DNA of 64,000 nt from NCBI GenBank assembly GCA_020725865.1, contig DYEC01000013.1:102914-166913 (forward strand). Reading direction: 5' to 3'. Numbering within the stretch: the first letter of the stretch is position 1; every line of letters starts with the position of its first letter. This document shows, piece by piece, positions 16,244-24,808 of the stretch. Source of the stretch: Anaerolinea sp. Its GTDB lineage: Bacteria > Chloroflexota > Anaerolineae > Anaerolineales > Anaerolineaceae. Both the position numbers and the translations under genes were made by a program. The notes under the pieces are model-generated. The model saw nothing but the letters and a program-made list of their open reading frames with translations. It was not told the DNA's origin and did not search any database.

Positions 16244-18130
16244 TTACCAATCCCAATCTTCATCGCCACGTTTATGCTTCTTGCGCACAATCGTCATATC
16301 GCGATCGGGATCGTACTCTACTTCCACATGACGGCGTTTCTTTTTCTTATCTTTGCCCTTACGCCGCTCACCAAATTCGTCTTCTTCTTCATCCACATCA
16401 ACAGGTTGCAAAATCTCAGGACGTAAGCTGAATATTTGCTCCAAGGATGGTTCTTCTTCTTCAACAACGGCCTCAACTTCCTCCAGCTTTTCTTCTACTG
16501 CTGGCTCCTGCGGTGCGGCCGCTTCTGGTTGAACAATCTCCCGAATGGCTTCCTGCATTTCAACAGGGGCCACCTGCTCAGAAATGCCCTCTTCTACGAC
16601 CGGCTCTTGTTCCGAAGTTTCTTCAGCCGCGGGTGCCAGAATGTTATTCATCAAGCTATTGATTTCCGCCATAGCGCGGGGACCAATCCCTTGTACACGA
16701 AAAACGCGGTCTGGATCAACTTTCAACTGTAAAATTAAATCTCCCACCGAATGGTACCCGGCACCCTGCAACAAGAAAGCAACATGTTCTGCCAAACCAC
16801 TGTCGAGAATATTGCGCTCAAACAATTCGGCAGGGATTGTGGCACGCAGAGCCGACAATTTGTCTTCCTCAATGGACTTCTTTTCTGGTTGGCGTTGAGC
16901 AGCCGTGCGGCGTTCAATCCGGTCGACAAAGCGTCCCATTTGATCATATTCTTCCGGGGTCAAGGGGCGCCCTTCCGCTTTTTTCGCCAGCAAACCGCCT
17001 ACCTGTTCGATTAATTCAGCCTCAATTTTCAACTTCTCAGCCAGTTCAGGGTCACCCTGAAGGCGCTTAATGGCATCTGCAGCCGCCTCACTGACGCTCT
17101 TAATGTCAATACGCCAATTGGTCAGTTTGGCTGCCAGACGAGCGTTTTGACCGTCTCGACCAATTGCCAGGCTGAGCTGATCTTCAGGAACAACCACCGT
17201 GGCTGTTTTTCCATTAACAGGATCTTCATCCAGATACACGCCGATAACGCGCGCCGGACTGATTGCCTTTGCAATGAACACCGCTGCATCCGGATTCCAT
17301 TCAATCACATCAATTTTCTCATCGTGCAATTCTCGAACAATCGCCTGAATACGAACGCCGCGAATGCCCACACAGGCACCCACGGGGTCAATACCAGACT
17401 GCGTTGCTGAGACAGCCACCTTGGCACGCTCACCAGGCTCACGGGCAATTGAACGGATCTCAACAATCCCATGATAAATCTCTGGCACCTCGTTCTCCAA
17501 TAGCCGCCTAAGAAAATCCCGATGCGTGCGTGAGAGCATAATCTGAGGTCCGCGCGGGCTATCTTTTACTTCAGCCACCAGGGCGCGTACACGATCGTGA
17601 ATGCGAAAGCGCTCCCCAGGGATCATATCTTTGCGCATCATTGTACCTTCAGCCCGCATCTCCAACCCAATGGTCAGTCCCTGAGCGTTGACTGCTTGTA
17701 CTACTCCACTGACGATTTCGCCAACCTGTCTTTGATAATAATTCAGTTGCGCTTGACGTTCAGCATCCCGAATGCGTTGTTGAATAACCTGCCGCGCGGT
17801 TTGTGCCGCAACACGTCCAAAGTCGCTTGGAGTGCTATCCACAACCACCATACCGCCAATCTCTGCATTCGGATCATAGCGCCGCGCCTCTTCCAAAGAG
17901 ACCTCAGTGCGCGGGTCTTGCACCTCTTCAACAACTTCCTTCTCAGCGAGAATCTGCACCCGTCCTGTGTCGGGGTCTATTTTTGCTTCAATGGTTTGGG
18001 CGTTAGAGGCGTTGACTGCACGACGGTAGGCAGATACCATCGCCGATTCTAAGGCTTTAAGGATGACTTCCTTTGGTAGTTGTTTTTCCTCAAGTACTTC
18101 ATTGAATGCCAGGGCAAATTCATTCTTCAT
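16244..18130 (-). CDS. nusA: transcription termination/antitermination factor NusA
   Basis: The 628-residue protein binds RNA polymerase and nascent RNA. The order is N-terminal domain (1-125), S1 (about 135-200), two KH domains (about 205-350, with GIRGVRIQAIVREL and AIGRDGQNARLAAKL), an HhH-like segment (about 440-520, GIGPRAMAEINSL), then a Glu/Pro-rich acidic region and a Lys-rich tail ending in Asp/Trp. The tail of about 110 residues is unusual for NusA. The start ATG at 18130 has GGAG upstream. No rimP gene precedes it; the upstream 296 bp hold a promoter and a stem-loop. Confidence 0.94.
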   Translation of the reverse strand: MKNEFALAFNEVLEEKQLPKEVILKALESAMVSAYRRAVNASNAQTIEAKIDPDTGRVQILAEKEVVEEVQDPRTEVSLEEARRYDPNAEIGGMVVVDSTPSDFGRVAAQTARQVIQQRIRDAERQAQLNYYQRQVGEIVSGVVQAVNAQGLTIGLEMRAEGTMMRKDMIPGERFRIHDRVRALVAEVKDSPRGPQIMLSRTHRDFLRRLLENEVPEIYHGIVEIRSIAREPGERAKVAVSATQSGIDPVGACVGIRGVRIQAIVRELHDEKIDVIEWNPDAAVFIAKAISPARVIGVYLDEDPVNGKTATVVVPEDQLSLAIGRDGQNARLAAKLTNWRIDIKSVSEAAADAIKRLQGDPELAEKLKIEAELIEQVGGLLAKKAEGRPLTPEEYDQMGRFVDRIERRTAAQRQPEKKSIEEDKLSALRATIPAELFERNILDSGLAEHVAFLLQGAGYHSVGDLILQLKVDPDRVFRVQGIGPRAMAEINSLMNNILAPAAEETSEQEPVVEEGISEQVAPVEMQEAIREIVQPEAAAPQEPAVEEKLEEVEAVVEEEEPSLEQIFSLRPEILQPVDVDEEEDEFGERRKGKDKKKKRRHVEVEYDPDRDMTIVRKKHKRGDEDWDW

Positions 18131-18173
18131 GCCTGTCGTTCTCCAAGAATAAAAACCAATCCTTTTATACGCA

Positions 18174-18198
18174 GAAAAGTGGGGAGCACCCACTTTTC
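18174..18198 (-). promoter_or_regulatory. stem-loop in nusA leader
   Basis: A 10-bp perfect stem (GAAAAGTGGG / CCCACTTTTC) with a 5-nt loop lies in the leader between the nusA promoter and start codon. No strong T run follows on the minus strand, so it is more likely a leader structure or regulator site than a terminator. Confidence 0.5.
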
Positions 18199-18236
18199 GT
18201 TGCGTTCTATTATGACCACAACTGCTGTGTGTTTAT

Positions 18237-18265
18237 ATTTTAGCATACTCTGCCCGGTGATGCAA
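18237..18265 (-). promoter_or_regulatory. nusA operon promoter
   Basis: The minus strand has -35 TTGCAT (18265-18260), a 17-bp spacer and -10 TAAAAT (18242-18237). It predicts a leader of about 100 nt carrying the stem-loop at 18174-18198. It would drive nusA, rnpM, infB, rbfA, nrnA, truB, ribF and possibly the ThyX-like and CPBP genes. Confidence 0.65.
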
Positions 18266-18360
18266 GCTTTTTTACGAGGCTAAAAAGGGGCAATCATAAA
18301 CAGCAATGAGATTCACAATGTGATCCGATGCGGCTAAAGATGAATAATTTGAACACCCTT

Positions 18361-18402
18361 AAAAAAGACTTCCGAAGCCAAAACCAGATGCTTCGGAAGT
18401 CT
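18361..18402 (-). terminator. rho-independent terminator after pgk
   Basis: A 13-bp perfect stem (18366-18378 with 18390-18402, sequence around GACTTCCGAAGC) is followed on the minus strand by six T. It lies 25 bp after the pgk stop. Confidence 0.9.
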
Positions 18403-18426
18403 CCAAAACTAATCCATACTAATCCA

Positions 18427-19602
18427 TTATTTATCCTGCAATGCAGCTAGACCCGGCAATACCAGTCCTTCAAGCATTTCCAGAGAAGCACCCCCACCGG
18501 TAGAGATATGGGTAATTTTATCTGCCAGGCCAGACTGTTGAATAGCAGCTACTGACTCGCCACCTCCAATAACGCTGATCGCGTTGCTTTCTGCTACTGC
18601 TGCTGCTACGCCATAGGTGCCTTTCGCAAATGTTGGAAATTCAAACACACCCATCGGGCCATTCCAGACAACCGTGCCGGCGCCATGAATGATCCTGCCA
18701 TAAGCTTCAACTGTTTCCGGTCCAATATCCAACACACGCCAGCCGTCTGGCACCGCCCCAGTGCTTATAACCCTGTAATTGGCGCCTTCCTCAAACCTGT
18801 CAGCAATTACTACATCCACCGGTAAACGCAGTTTATTTCCGCCGCTTTGCAATAACTGCTGTGCCAGTTCCAGCGCATCATTTTCCACCAGCGAATCCCC
18901 CATCGGATAACCCTGCGCTTTGAAGAAGGTATTTGCCATCCCGCCGCCAATCAAAATGACATCCGCTTTGGTCAGCAAGTTGCGAATCACACCTATCTTA
19001 TCGCTAATTTTCGCGCCGCCAAGGATCGCCACAAAAGGTCGTTTTGGGTCTGCAATAGCGGCCCCCAGATATTGGATTTCCTTTTCCATAAGGAAACCAG
19101 CTACACCAGGCAAAAATCTGGCAACCCCCTCAGTAGAAGCATGTGCCCGATGCGCCGAACCAAAGGCGTCGTTGACATAGACTTCTGCCAACGCAGCAAG
19201 CTGTTTTGCCATCTGTGGATCGTTTTTCTCTTCTTCCGGATGAAAACGGGTGTTTTCCAGAACTAACACCTCACCCGATTTTAGCGCTTTAGCTGCTTCT
19301 TCAGCCTTTGGTCCGATGCAATCTTCTGCAAATGCTACGCTTTTGCCTAACAACCCAGCAAGATGATCTGCGACAGGTTTTAGCGAATACTTTGGATCTG
19401 GTCCATCTTTTGGCCTGCCAAGATGGGAACAAAGAATCACTGCAGCCCCTTGATCCAGCAAATATTGAATAGTCGGCAAAGCCGCCCGCACGCGAGTATC
19501 ATCTCCAACTTTACCTTCTTTGATTGGCACATTAAAATCCACCCGAACTAACACCCGTTTGTTGCGTACATCAATATCTCGAATTGTTTTCTTGTTAAAC
19601 AT
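18427..19602 (-). CDS. pgk: phosphoglycerate kinase
   Basis: The 391-residue glycolytic enzyme transfers phosphate from 1,3-bisphosphoglycerate to ADP. The N-terminal [12 protein letters not shown] and LCSHLGRPK segments, the central [11 protein letters not shown] and the C-terminal [10 protein letters not shown] nucleotide loop are present. A GGGAGG site precedes the ATG. It follows the gap gene by 76 bp, which hold a 12-bp stem-loop, and ends in a strong terminator. Confidence 0.96.
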   Translation of the reverse strand: MFNKKTIRDIDVRNKRVLVRVDFNVPIKEGKVGDDTRVRAALPTIQYLLDQGAAVILCSHLGRPKDGPDPKYSLKPVADHLAGLLGKSVAFAEDCIGPKAEEAAKALKSGEVLVLENTRFHPEEEKNDPQMAKQLAALAEVYVNDAFGSAHRAHASTEGVARFLPGVAGFLMEKEIQYLGAAIADPKRPFVAILGGAKISDKIGVIRNLLTKADVILIGGGMANTFFKAQGYPMGDSLVENDALELAQQLLQSGGNKLRLPVDVVIADRFEEGANYRVISTGAVPDGWRVLDIGPETVEAYGRIIHGAGTVVWNGPMGVFEFPTFAKGTYGVAAAVAESNAISVIGGGESVAAIQQSGLADKITHISTGGGASLEMLEGLVLPGLAALQDK

Positions 19603-19624
19603 CGCATCCTCCCAGTGTATGGAA

Positions 19625-19662
19625 TCGCCATGCGTAACCAGTTTAAAGGCTACGCATGGCGA
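19625..19662 (-). other. stem-loop between gap and pgk
   Basis: TCGCCATGCGTA (19625-19636) and its reverse complement (19651-19662) form a perfect 12-bp stem with a 14-nt loop. No T run follows, so it could be an RNA processing or stability element that sets different levels for the two glycolytic genes. Confidence 0.55.
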
Positions 19663-19678
19663 AAACCAATGAAGTTGA

Positions 19679-20728
19679 TCAGAGATACTTCGCCATCAAA
19701 GCTGCTAAATCACCCGTACGGCACGAGTATCCCCACTCGTTATCATACCAGGCAACCACCTTCACCAAATTGCCGCCCATGACCATTGTCTGGGCACCAT
19801 CTACAATTGAAGAGCGCTCATCACCCTTGAAGTCCATCGAGACAAGCGGCTCGTTATACTGACCCATCGTGATACCCAGAATGCCTTTCAATGCACCGTT
19901 CGCAGCCTCCACAAAAGCAGCATTGACTTCGTCTTTTGTTGTCGCTTTTTCAACATTGCAAACAAAATCTACGATCGAAACTGTTGGGGTTGGGACACGC
20001 AACGCAAACCCATCAAACCTGCCCTTTAATTCGGGGATGACCAGTGCCAGCGCTTTTGCTGCTCCGGTCGTAGTCGGAATTATGTTTAACCCAGCCGAGC
20101 GAGAGCGGCGCATTTCCTTCTTATGCCCCTGATCGAGAATCACCTGATCATTGGTATAAGCATGGATCGTGGTCATCAAACCATGGACAATCCTAAACCG
20201 ATCATGCAGGACTTTAGCGGCTGGCGCCAGGCAGTTAGTAGTGCAGGAAGCGTTAGAAACGACATGATGCTTGGCAGGATCATACTTGTCGTCATTGACA
20301 CCCATGACAATGGTGATATCCTCATTTTTCGCCGGCGCAGAAATGATGACTTTCTTTGCTCCACCTTTTTCAATGTGAACGTTTGCGCCAGGCTTGCCTT
20401 TTGCAGGGTCGCCAACAGCATCGGTGAACACACCCGTTGCTTCAATAACGATATCTACCCCCAAGTCCCTCCAGGGCAAAGCAGCAGGGTCTTTCTCGGC
20501 AAACACACGAATCGTTTTGCCATCAATCACCAGGTTATTATCTATCACTTCAACGCTTCCGGGATAGATCCCGTAGGTCGAGTCATATTTAAATAAATGC
20601 GCATTTTGCCGTGCATCAAACAAATCATTGACTGCGACCACTTCCAATTCTTTATGATGTGCCAGCATGGCCTTTAATACCAATCGGCCAATGCGGCCAA
20701 AACCATTGATACCTACACGCGTTACCAT
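19679..20728 (-). CDS. gap: glyceraldehyde-3-phosphate dehydrogenase
   Basis: The 349-residue type I enzyme oxidises glyceraldehyde 3-phosphate with NAD(P). It has [14 protein letters not shown] at the N-terminus, the active-site [12 protein letters not shown] near residue 160 and [11 protein letters not shown] near the end. A GGAGGT site precedes the ATG. It forms a pair with pgk. An 18-bp palindrome lies in its promoter region. Confidence 0.96.
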   Translation of the reverse strand: MVTRVGINGFGRIGRLVLKAMLAHHKELEVVAVNDLFDARQNAHLFKYDSTYGIYPGSVEVIDNNLVIDGKTIRVFAEKDPAALPWRDLGVDIVIEATGVFTDAVGDPAKGKPGANVHIEKGGAKKVIISAPAKNEDITIVMGVNDDKYDPAKHHVVSNASCTTNCLAPAAKVLHDRFRIVHGLMTTIHAYTNDQVILDQGHKKEMRRSRSAGLNIIPTTTGAAKALALVIPELKGRFDGFALRVPTPTVSIVDFVCNVEKATTKDEVNAAFVEAANGALKGILGITMGQYNEPLVSMDFKGDERSSIVDGAQTMVMGGNLVKVVAWYDNEWGYSCRTGDLAALMAKYL

Positions 20729-20763
20729 CTTGATACCTCCGTTGAAAGTTTGTTTAAAATTTT

Positions 20764-20781
20764 ACCATGTCTAGACATGGT
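20764..20781. promoter_or_regulatory. 18-bp perfect palindrome at gap promoter
   Basis: ACCATGTCTAGACATGGT is a perfect palindrome. On the minus strand it sits just upstream of a -10 box TAAAAT (20764-20759) and fills the spacer towards a weak -35 CTGTAA, so it is placed as an operator for gap-pgk. The binding protein is unknown. Confidence 0.55.
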
Positions 20782-20791
20782 TTACAGGTCT

Positions 20792-22132
20792 TTAGGAAAA
20801 CTCGTCCTTACCACTCAGGGGTCCAGTTCGTTCATAGTAAAGATCCATGACTACCTGTGCCAGCTTATTCGAGTCATGCCGCCAAGGGTTCTCGTTATCA
20901 ATCAAATCAGCAAAATAAACTGGATAATTCCCTTCTAATCCGGGTTGAGCCTTTACCCAATTCAGGTTTTCAGGCAAGGGCAACTCATAGTTATTATTGC
21001 ACACGATTACATCAAACAATCGCTCCCCCAAATGATTCTCGATTGTTTGCACATGGTCATCACTTGTAAATCCATCCGTTTCACCCGGTTGAGTTGCAAC
21101 GTTGCAAATATAGAACTTAAGTGCTCGGCTTGCTCTCAGCGCGTTCGCAAGATCAGGCACTAACAAATTGGGAAGAATGCTGGTGAATAAACTACCAGGT
21201 CCAACCAAAATCAAATCTGCAGAAAGAATAGCCTGAATGGCTGGTGGAAATGCCAATGGCGTATGTGGATCCAGCCATATGCGTTGTACTTTACCTCCGG
21301 CTTTGCTAATCTGGCTTTCTCCCCTTACCCGTTTTTCCGTCTTTTCATCAGGCATCAGTATTTCTGCTACCAGTTGAACATCGTGCAAGGTTGAAGGTAA
21401 AACCCGCCCTTGCACCGCCAGCACTCTTCCTGATTCGGCAACAGCTTCCTCGAAGCTACCCGTTATATCTGTTAGTGCAGTAATAAACAGATTCCCCAAT
21501 GTGTGCCCATTCAACCCTGCGCTAGAAAGAAAACGGTATTGAAAAATCTGCGCGAGCAACGCCTCATCATTGGAAAGCGCTGTCAAACAGTTACGAATAT
21601 CACCGGGCGGAAGAATTCCAATATTCCTCCTAAGCTCTCCCGATGAACCACCATCGTCTGCAACCGTCACAATCGCAGTTAAGTTAGCTGTGTGATGTTT
21701 GAGCCCGCGCAGCAAGGTCGAAAGTCCTGTACCTCCACCAATCGCCACAACCTTAGGTCCACGCTCTCGCTTGCGGTAAGCGGAAACTGTCTCAAGGATA
21801 TGCTTGCCAGGACGAAGAAATGGTCTGAGCAGTGCTCGATTCAACCCCCATGTGCCAGCCAGTATTAACACAATACCCAGCCCGCCAAAAATAACAGCCC
21901 GCAGTGTGCGATCTAAAAAACGCAGGGATAAAGCGGATAGCAGGGGAAGCCACCAGGTATCGGGAGCGGTTCGATAAACATCTAACACCAATATGGCAAA
22001 TCCAATCCCTATCAATGTGGTACCTGCTAACATTAAGAGTAACCAGCGCTTAACGCCCAAACCGGGTTTGAGCCAGCGAAGCTCTTTCTGAATCAAAGCA
22101 AGAAATCTCTTTGAGCGATTTTGTTCTTGCAT
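20792..22132 (-). CDS. yvcK: YvcK/GlmR-like uridylyltransferase-fold protein
   Basis: The 446-residue protein has two N-terminal membrane segments (about 25-50 and 70-95 from this start) followed by the YvcK/CofD-like domain with VAIGGGTGLSTLLRGLK and TVADDGGSSGELRR. YvcK/GlmR binds UDP-GlcNAc and supports cell-wall synthesis and gluconeogenic growth. The N-terminal anchor is absent from the Bacillus protein. The start is unclear: this ATG or an in-frame one at 22231 are both without clear ribosome sites. It is upstream of gap and divergent from the kinase gene. Confidence 0.85.
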   Translation of the reverse strand: MQEQNRSKRFLALIQKELRWLKPGLGVKRWLLLMLAGTTLIGIGFAILVLDVYRTAPDTWWLPLLSALSLRFLDRTLRAVIFGGLGIVLILAGTWGLNRALLRPFLRPGKHILETVSAYRKRERGPKVVAIGGGTGLSTLLRGLKHHTANLTAIVTVADDGGSSGELRRNIGILPPGDIRNCLTALSNDEALLAQIFQYRFLSSAGLNGHTLGNLFITALTDITGSFEEAVAESGRVLAVQGRVLPSTLHDVQLVAEILMPDEKTEKRVRGESQISKAGGKVQRIWLDPHTPLAFPPAIQAILSADLILVGPGSLFTSILPNLLVPDLANALRASRALKFYICNVATQPGETDGFTSDDHVQTIENHLGERLFDVIVCNNNYELPLPENLNWVKAQPGLEGNYPVYFADLIDNENPWRHDSNKLAQVVMDLYYERTGPLSGKDEFS

Positions 22133-22259
22133 ACTGCGCAAATAATAGCAGTCTTTACAAAATGCGTCAACAATTTTCCGCCATAAAAACCTGACATGAA
22201 ACCGAAGCGACTTTATTATGTCCATAACCATGCCCGCAAAAGATAAATTTCTTGTATGT

Positions 22260-22272
22260 TATAATTTTCCTT
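22260..22272 (+). promoter_or_regulatory. extended -10 promoter for leaderless kinase mRNA
   Basis: TGTTATAAT (extended -10, hexamer at 22260-22265) ends 7 nt before the ATG at 22273. Transcription would begin at or next to the A of the start codon, and there is no ribosome site. Confidence 0.55.
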
Positions 22273-23403
22273 ATGAATAACGAGCGGGGCATGACGACCA
22301 TTTTAGGTAACCGCTATCGTCTCCTGCGTCAAATTGGAGTAGGCGGGATGGCGATTGTTTATCATGGGCGTGATTTGATGCTGGAAAGACCAGTCGCTAT
22401 CAAAGTGCTTCGCCAAGATCTTTCTTCTGACCCAAGCTTCCGGGAGCACTTCAAACAGGAAGCGAAAGCCGCTGCCAACCTATCGCATCCTAATATTGTT
22501 ACCGTACATGACTTTGGCCTGGATAAAAACCAGCTTTATATCGTGATGGAATATGTCCCGGGGACTGAATTAAAAACGATAATGCGTCAAAAGGGACAAT
22601 TTTCTATAGAGGAAGCCATTTTGTTAATCAGTCAAGCCTGCGCGGGAACCGGCTATGCGCATAGAGCGGGCTTAATTCATTGTGACATCAAACCACAAAA
22701 CATCCTTGTTACCCCAGACCAGCGCGTTAAAGTAACCGATTTTGGCATTGCACGTGCCCTGTCCACCATTCGCCCCGATGAGCAGCATGAAGTCATATGG
22801 GGCTCGCCACAGTACTTTTCTCCTGAGCAGGCTTCTGGACTGGCGCCTTCGCCTGCTTCCGATGTATATTCGCTGGGTGTAATCCTTTATGAAATGTTGA
22901 CGGGCTCACTACCCTTCAATTCAACTGATCCAATCGAGCTTGCCCGAATGCATCGCGAGGCGGCCCCGATTCCTCCGAGCCAATTGAATCCTCACATACC
23001 ACCCGCACTGGAACAAATCATTCTTAAGGTACTTTCAAAAGAACCCTCTTTACGATATCGCACAGCCGACCAATTCGGTCGGATACTAAACGGAATAAGC
23101 CATCAATTGGAAGCCACTATTCCCCCAGCCTCAACTGCTACCATTCCCGGAGCAACCATCGCCTCTCCAGCAAACCGCCCGTCCTCTTCATCACCAGTCC
23201 TGCCAGTCACCAGCTCTCCATCTACGGTGTCCTCCCGCCGCCTTCCCCGGGACGGTCCACCGATGTCGCCCCCATCCATAGAACAGCCTCATACAACGCT
23301 GGATATTGACTGGGTAACGGTTCTCTTGGGTTTGATTGCCGTTACGATGGTTGGTGGGCTGATTCCGTTTTGGCTATATATATATTTTTCACTCAACCGA
23401 TAA
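22273..23403 (+). CDS. membrane Ser/Thr protein kinase
   Basis: The 376-residue kinase has a Hanks-type domain (about 10-275) with IGVGGMAIVY, catalytic Lys in AIKVL, the loop HCDIKPQN and VTDFGIAR. The usual HRD is HCD, so it is a non-RD kinase. A Pro/Ser-rich linker (about 280-345) leads to one C-terminal membrane span (about 350-372), with almost nothing outside and no PASTA repeats. The ATG at 22273 follows a -10 box by 7 nt. It is followed at 3 nt by rpe, as prkC is near rpe in Bacillus. Confidence 0.9.
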   Translation: MNNERGMTTILGNRYRLLRQIGVGGMAIVYHGRDLMLERPVAIKVLRQDLSSDPSFREHFKQEAKAAANLSHPNIVTVHDFGLDKNQLYIVMEYVPGTELKTIMRQKGQFSIEEAILLISQACAGTGYAHRAGLIHCDIKPQNILVTPDQRVKVTDFGIARALSTIRPDEQHEVIWGSPQYFSPEQASGLAPSPASDVYSLGVILYEMLTGSLPFNSTDPIELARMHREAAPIPPSQLNPHIPPALEQIILKVLSKEPSLRYRTADQFGRILNGISHQLEATIPPASTATIPGATIASPANRPSSSSPVLPVTSSPSTVSSRRLPRDGPPMSPPSIEQPHTTLDIDWVTVLLGLIAVTMVGGLIPFWLYIYFSLNR

Positions 23404-23406
23404 AAC

Positions 23407-24069
23407 ATGAACGAAATCTATCTGGCAGCATCCATTCTCTCAGCCGATTTCACCTGCCTGCGTGAACAAATACAAAGCGCGGAAAACGCCGGTTCAGACT
23501 GGATACACATTGATGTCATGGACGGTCATTTCGTCCCCAACATCACAATGGGGCCTATTATAGTGGAAGCCTGCCGGCGGTTAACCACTCTACCCCTGGA
23601 TGTTCACCTGATGATTGAACAGCCAGAACGCCATATTGAGTCATTTGCAAATGCGGGAGCAGACCTGATTAGCATTCACGTTGAGGGCAACCCCAATATC
23701 CACCGGACTTTACAACAAATACGTGCATTGGGGTGCAAACCGGGCGTTGTGCTTAACCCAGGTACACCCGCGATTAGCATCACCCCCCTTATCCGACAGA
23801 TTGATTATGTTTTGGTCATGACAGTTAATCCGGGATTTGCAGCTCAAAAGTATATCACCGAAGTAACCCCCAAGATTGTCGAGATAAAAGAATTCCTTGA
23901 CCATTACCACTCGCACGCTCTCATAGAAGTAGATGGCGGTATAAATGCCGAAACAATATCGCTGGTGGTTAATGCTGGCGCGCGCGTTATCGTTGCGGGC
24001 TCCTCAATATTCAGCCATCCCAAGGGAATCGCTGAAGGCATCAAGGCATTACGCCAAGCAATTCATTAA
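23407..24069 (+). CDS. rpe: ribulose-phosphate 3-epimerase
   Basis: The 220-residue TIM-barrel enzyme interconverts ribulose 5-phosphate and xylulose 5-phosphate. Metal-site and active-site motifs are visible: HIDVMDGHFVPNITMG, VHLMIEQPE, VNPGFAAQKY and EVDGGINAET. The gene starts 3 nt after the kinase stop, so the two are probably co-translated. It ends in a hairpin terminator shared with the convergent rpmB. Confidence 0.96.
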   Translation: MNEIYLAASILSADFTCLREQIQSAENAGSDWIHIDVMDGHFVPNITMGPIIVEACRRLTTLPLDVHLMIEQPERHIESFANAGADLISIHVEGNPNIHRTLQQIRALGCKPGVVLNPGTPAISITPLIRQIDYVLVMTVNPGFAAQKYITEVTPKIVEIKEFLDHYHSHALIEVDGGINAETISLVVNAGARVIVAGSSIFSHPKGIAEGIKALRQAIH

Positions 24070-24072
24070 AAA

Positions 24073-24101
24073 CAAAAATCACGGCACAACCGTGACTTTT
24101 G
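24073..24101. terminator. bidirectional terminator between rpe and rpmB
   Basis: A stem TCACGG / CCGTGA extended by A/T pairs lies between A-rich and T-rich flanks, so it can stop transcription from both the plus-strand rpe and the minus-strand rpmB. Confidence 0.8.
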
Positions 24102-24124
24102 TCTGATAAAATAAGTCCGTGTTA

Positions 24125-24307
24125 TCAGGCGCTCTTTACCATCGTTCGAATACACTTGGTACACAAAAGCTTACGCACCTTTCGGCCCCGATGTAATACG
24201 GTTACTCGTTGTAAGTTGGGACGAAAAGCACGATTTGTGGCACGCATTGAAAAACTTCGATTATGACCAAACGTTGTAGTTTTTCCGCAAATCTCGCACT
24301 TTGCCAT
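24125..24307 (-). CDS. rpmB: 50S ribosomal protein L28
   Basis: The 60-residue protein starts MAKCEICGK and has CTKC near the end, so the four zinc-binding Cys of the C+ form are kept. SMRATNRAFRPNLQ is typical for L28. I use the ATG at 24307; an in-frame upstream start adds six residues that are not conserved. It is on the opposite strand between rpe and the asp23 gene. Confidence 0.95.
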   Translation of the reverse strand: MAKCEICGKTTTFGHNRSFSMRATNRAFRPNLQRVTVLHRGRKVRKLLCTKCIRTMVKSA

Positions 24308-24422
24308 ATTCTGGTGTCCTTTCAAAAAACGTACTCTTTACTGTTGCAATCAACAAGTTCGAAGTTTACCATAATTCGCATCTAAAGACAAGAATTCAGG
24401 TTAAACAAAAAAGGCGTTTACT

Positions 24423-24779
24423 ATGAGCGAAACGAACAACCCTTTAGGTAACATCTATATTTCCCAGCGAGCCATTGCAACCATTGCCTATCAGGCAGCA
24501 TTAGACACCTATGGCTTGGTTGGCCTCACTGCCAAAAATCTGGCGATTGGGATAGCCCAGGCACTTGTCAAAGACCCAACACTGGGCATCGACGTACATT
24601 ATGATGGTCAAAAAATTAAGATAGACCTTTATGTGGTCATGGAATATGGCACCCGCATCAAGTCTGTCGCCGCAAGCGTTTCAGATGCCGTTCGTTACCA
24701 AATTGAAAAAGCGACTGGCATTCCTGTTAGTGAGGTGAACATTCATGTCCGTGGGCTGCGTGTCAGCAATCCGGATTAG
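24423..24779 (+). CDS. Asp23/Gls24 family envelope stress protein
   Basis: The 118-residue protein is a member of the Asp23 (DUF322) family, matching B. subtilis YloU. It has the ISQRAIATIAYQAALDTYGLVGL start, a central VHYDGQKIKIDLYVVMEYG and the VSEVNIHVRGLRV end. Its role in envelope homeostasis is known only in outline. It is paired with the DAK2-domain gene 29 nt downstream, the conserved yloU-yloV order. Confidence 0.9.
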   Translation: MSETNNPLGNIYISQRAIATIAYQAALDTYGLVGLTAKNLAIGIAQALVKDPTLGIDVHYDGQKIKIDLYVVMEYGTRIKSVAASVSDAVRYQIEKATGIPVSEVNIHVRGLRVSNPD

Positions 24780-24808
24780 TCAAGTATTAATCAGCGTATA
24801 GAGGTTTT

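Noticed and set aside
17597..18052. 151-codon plus-strand open frame
   Set aside because: Antisense to the NusA coding sequence; composition only reflects the complementary frame.
20123..20596. 157-codon plus-strand open frame
   Set aside because: Antisense to gap, a highly conserved gene with a good ribosome site.
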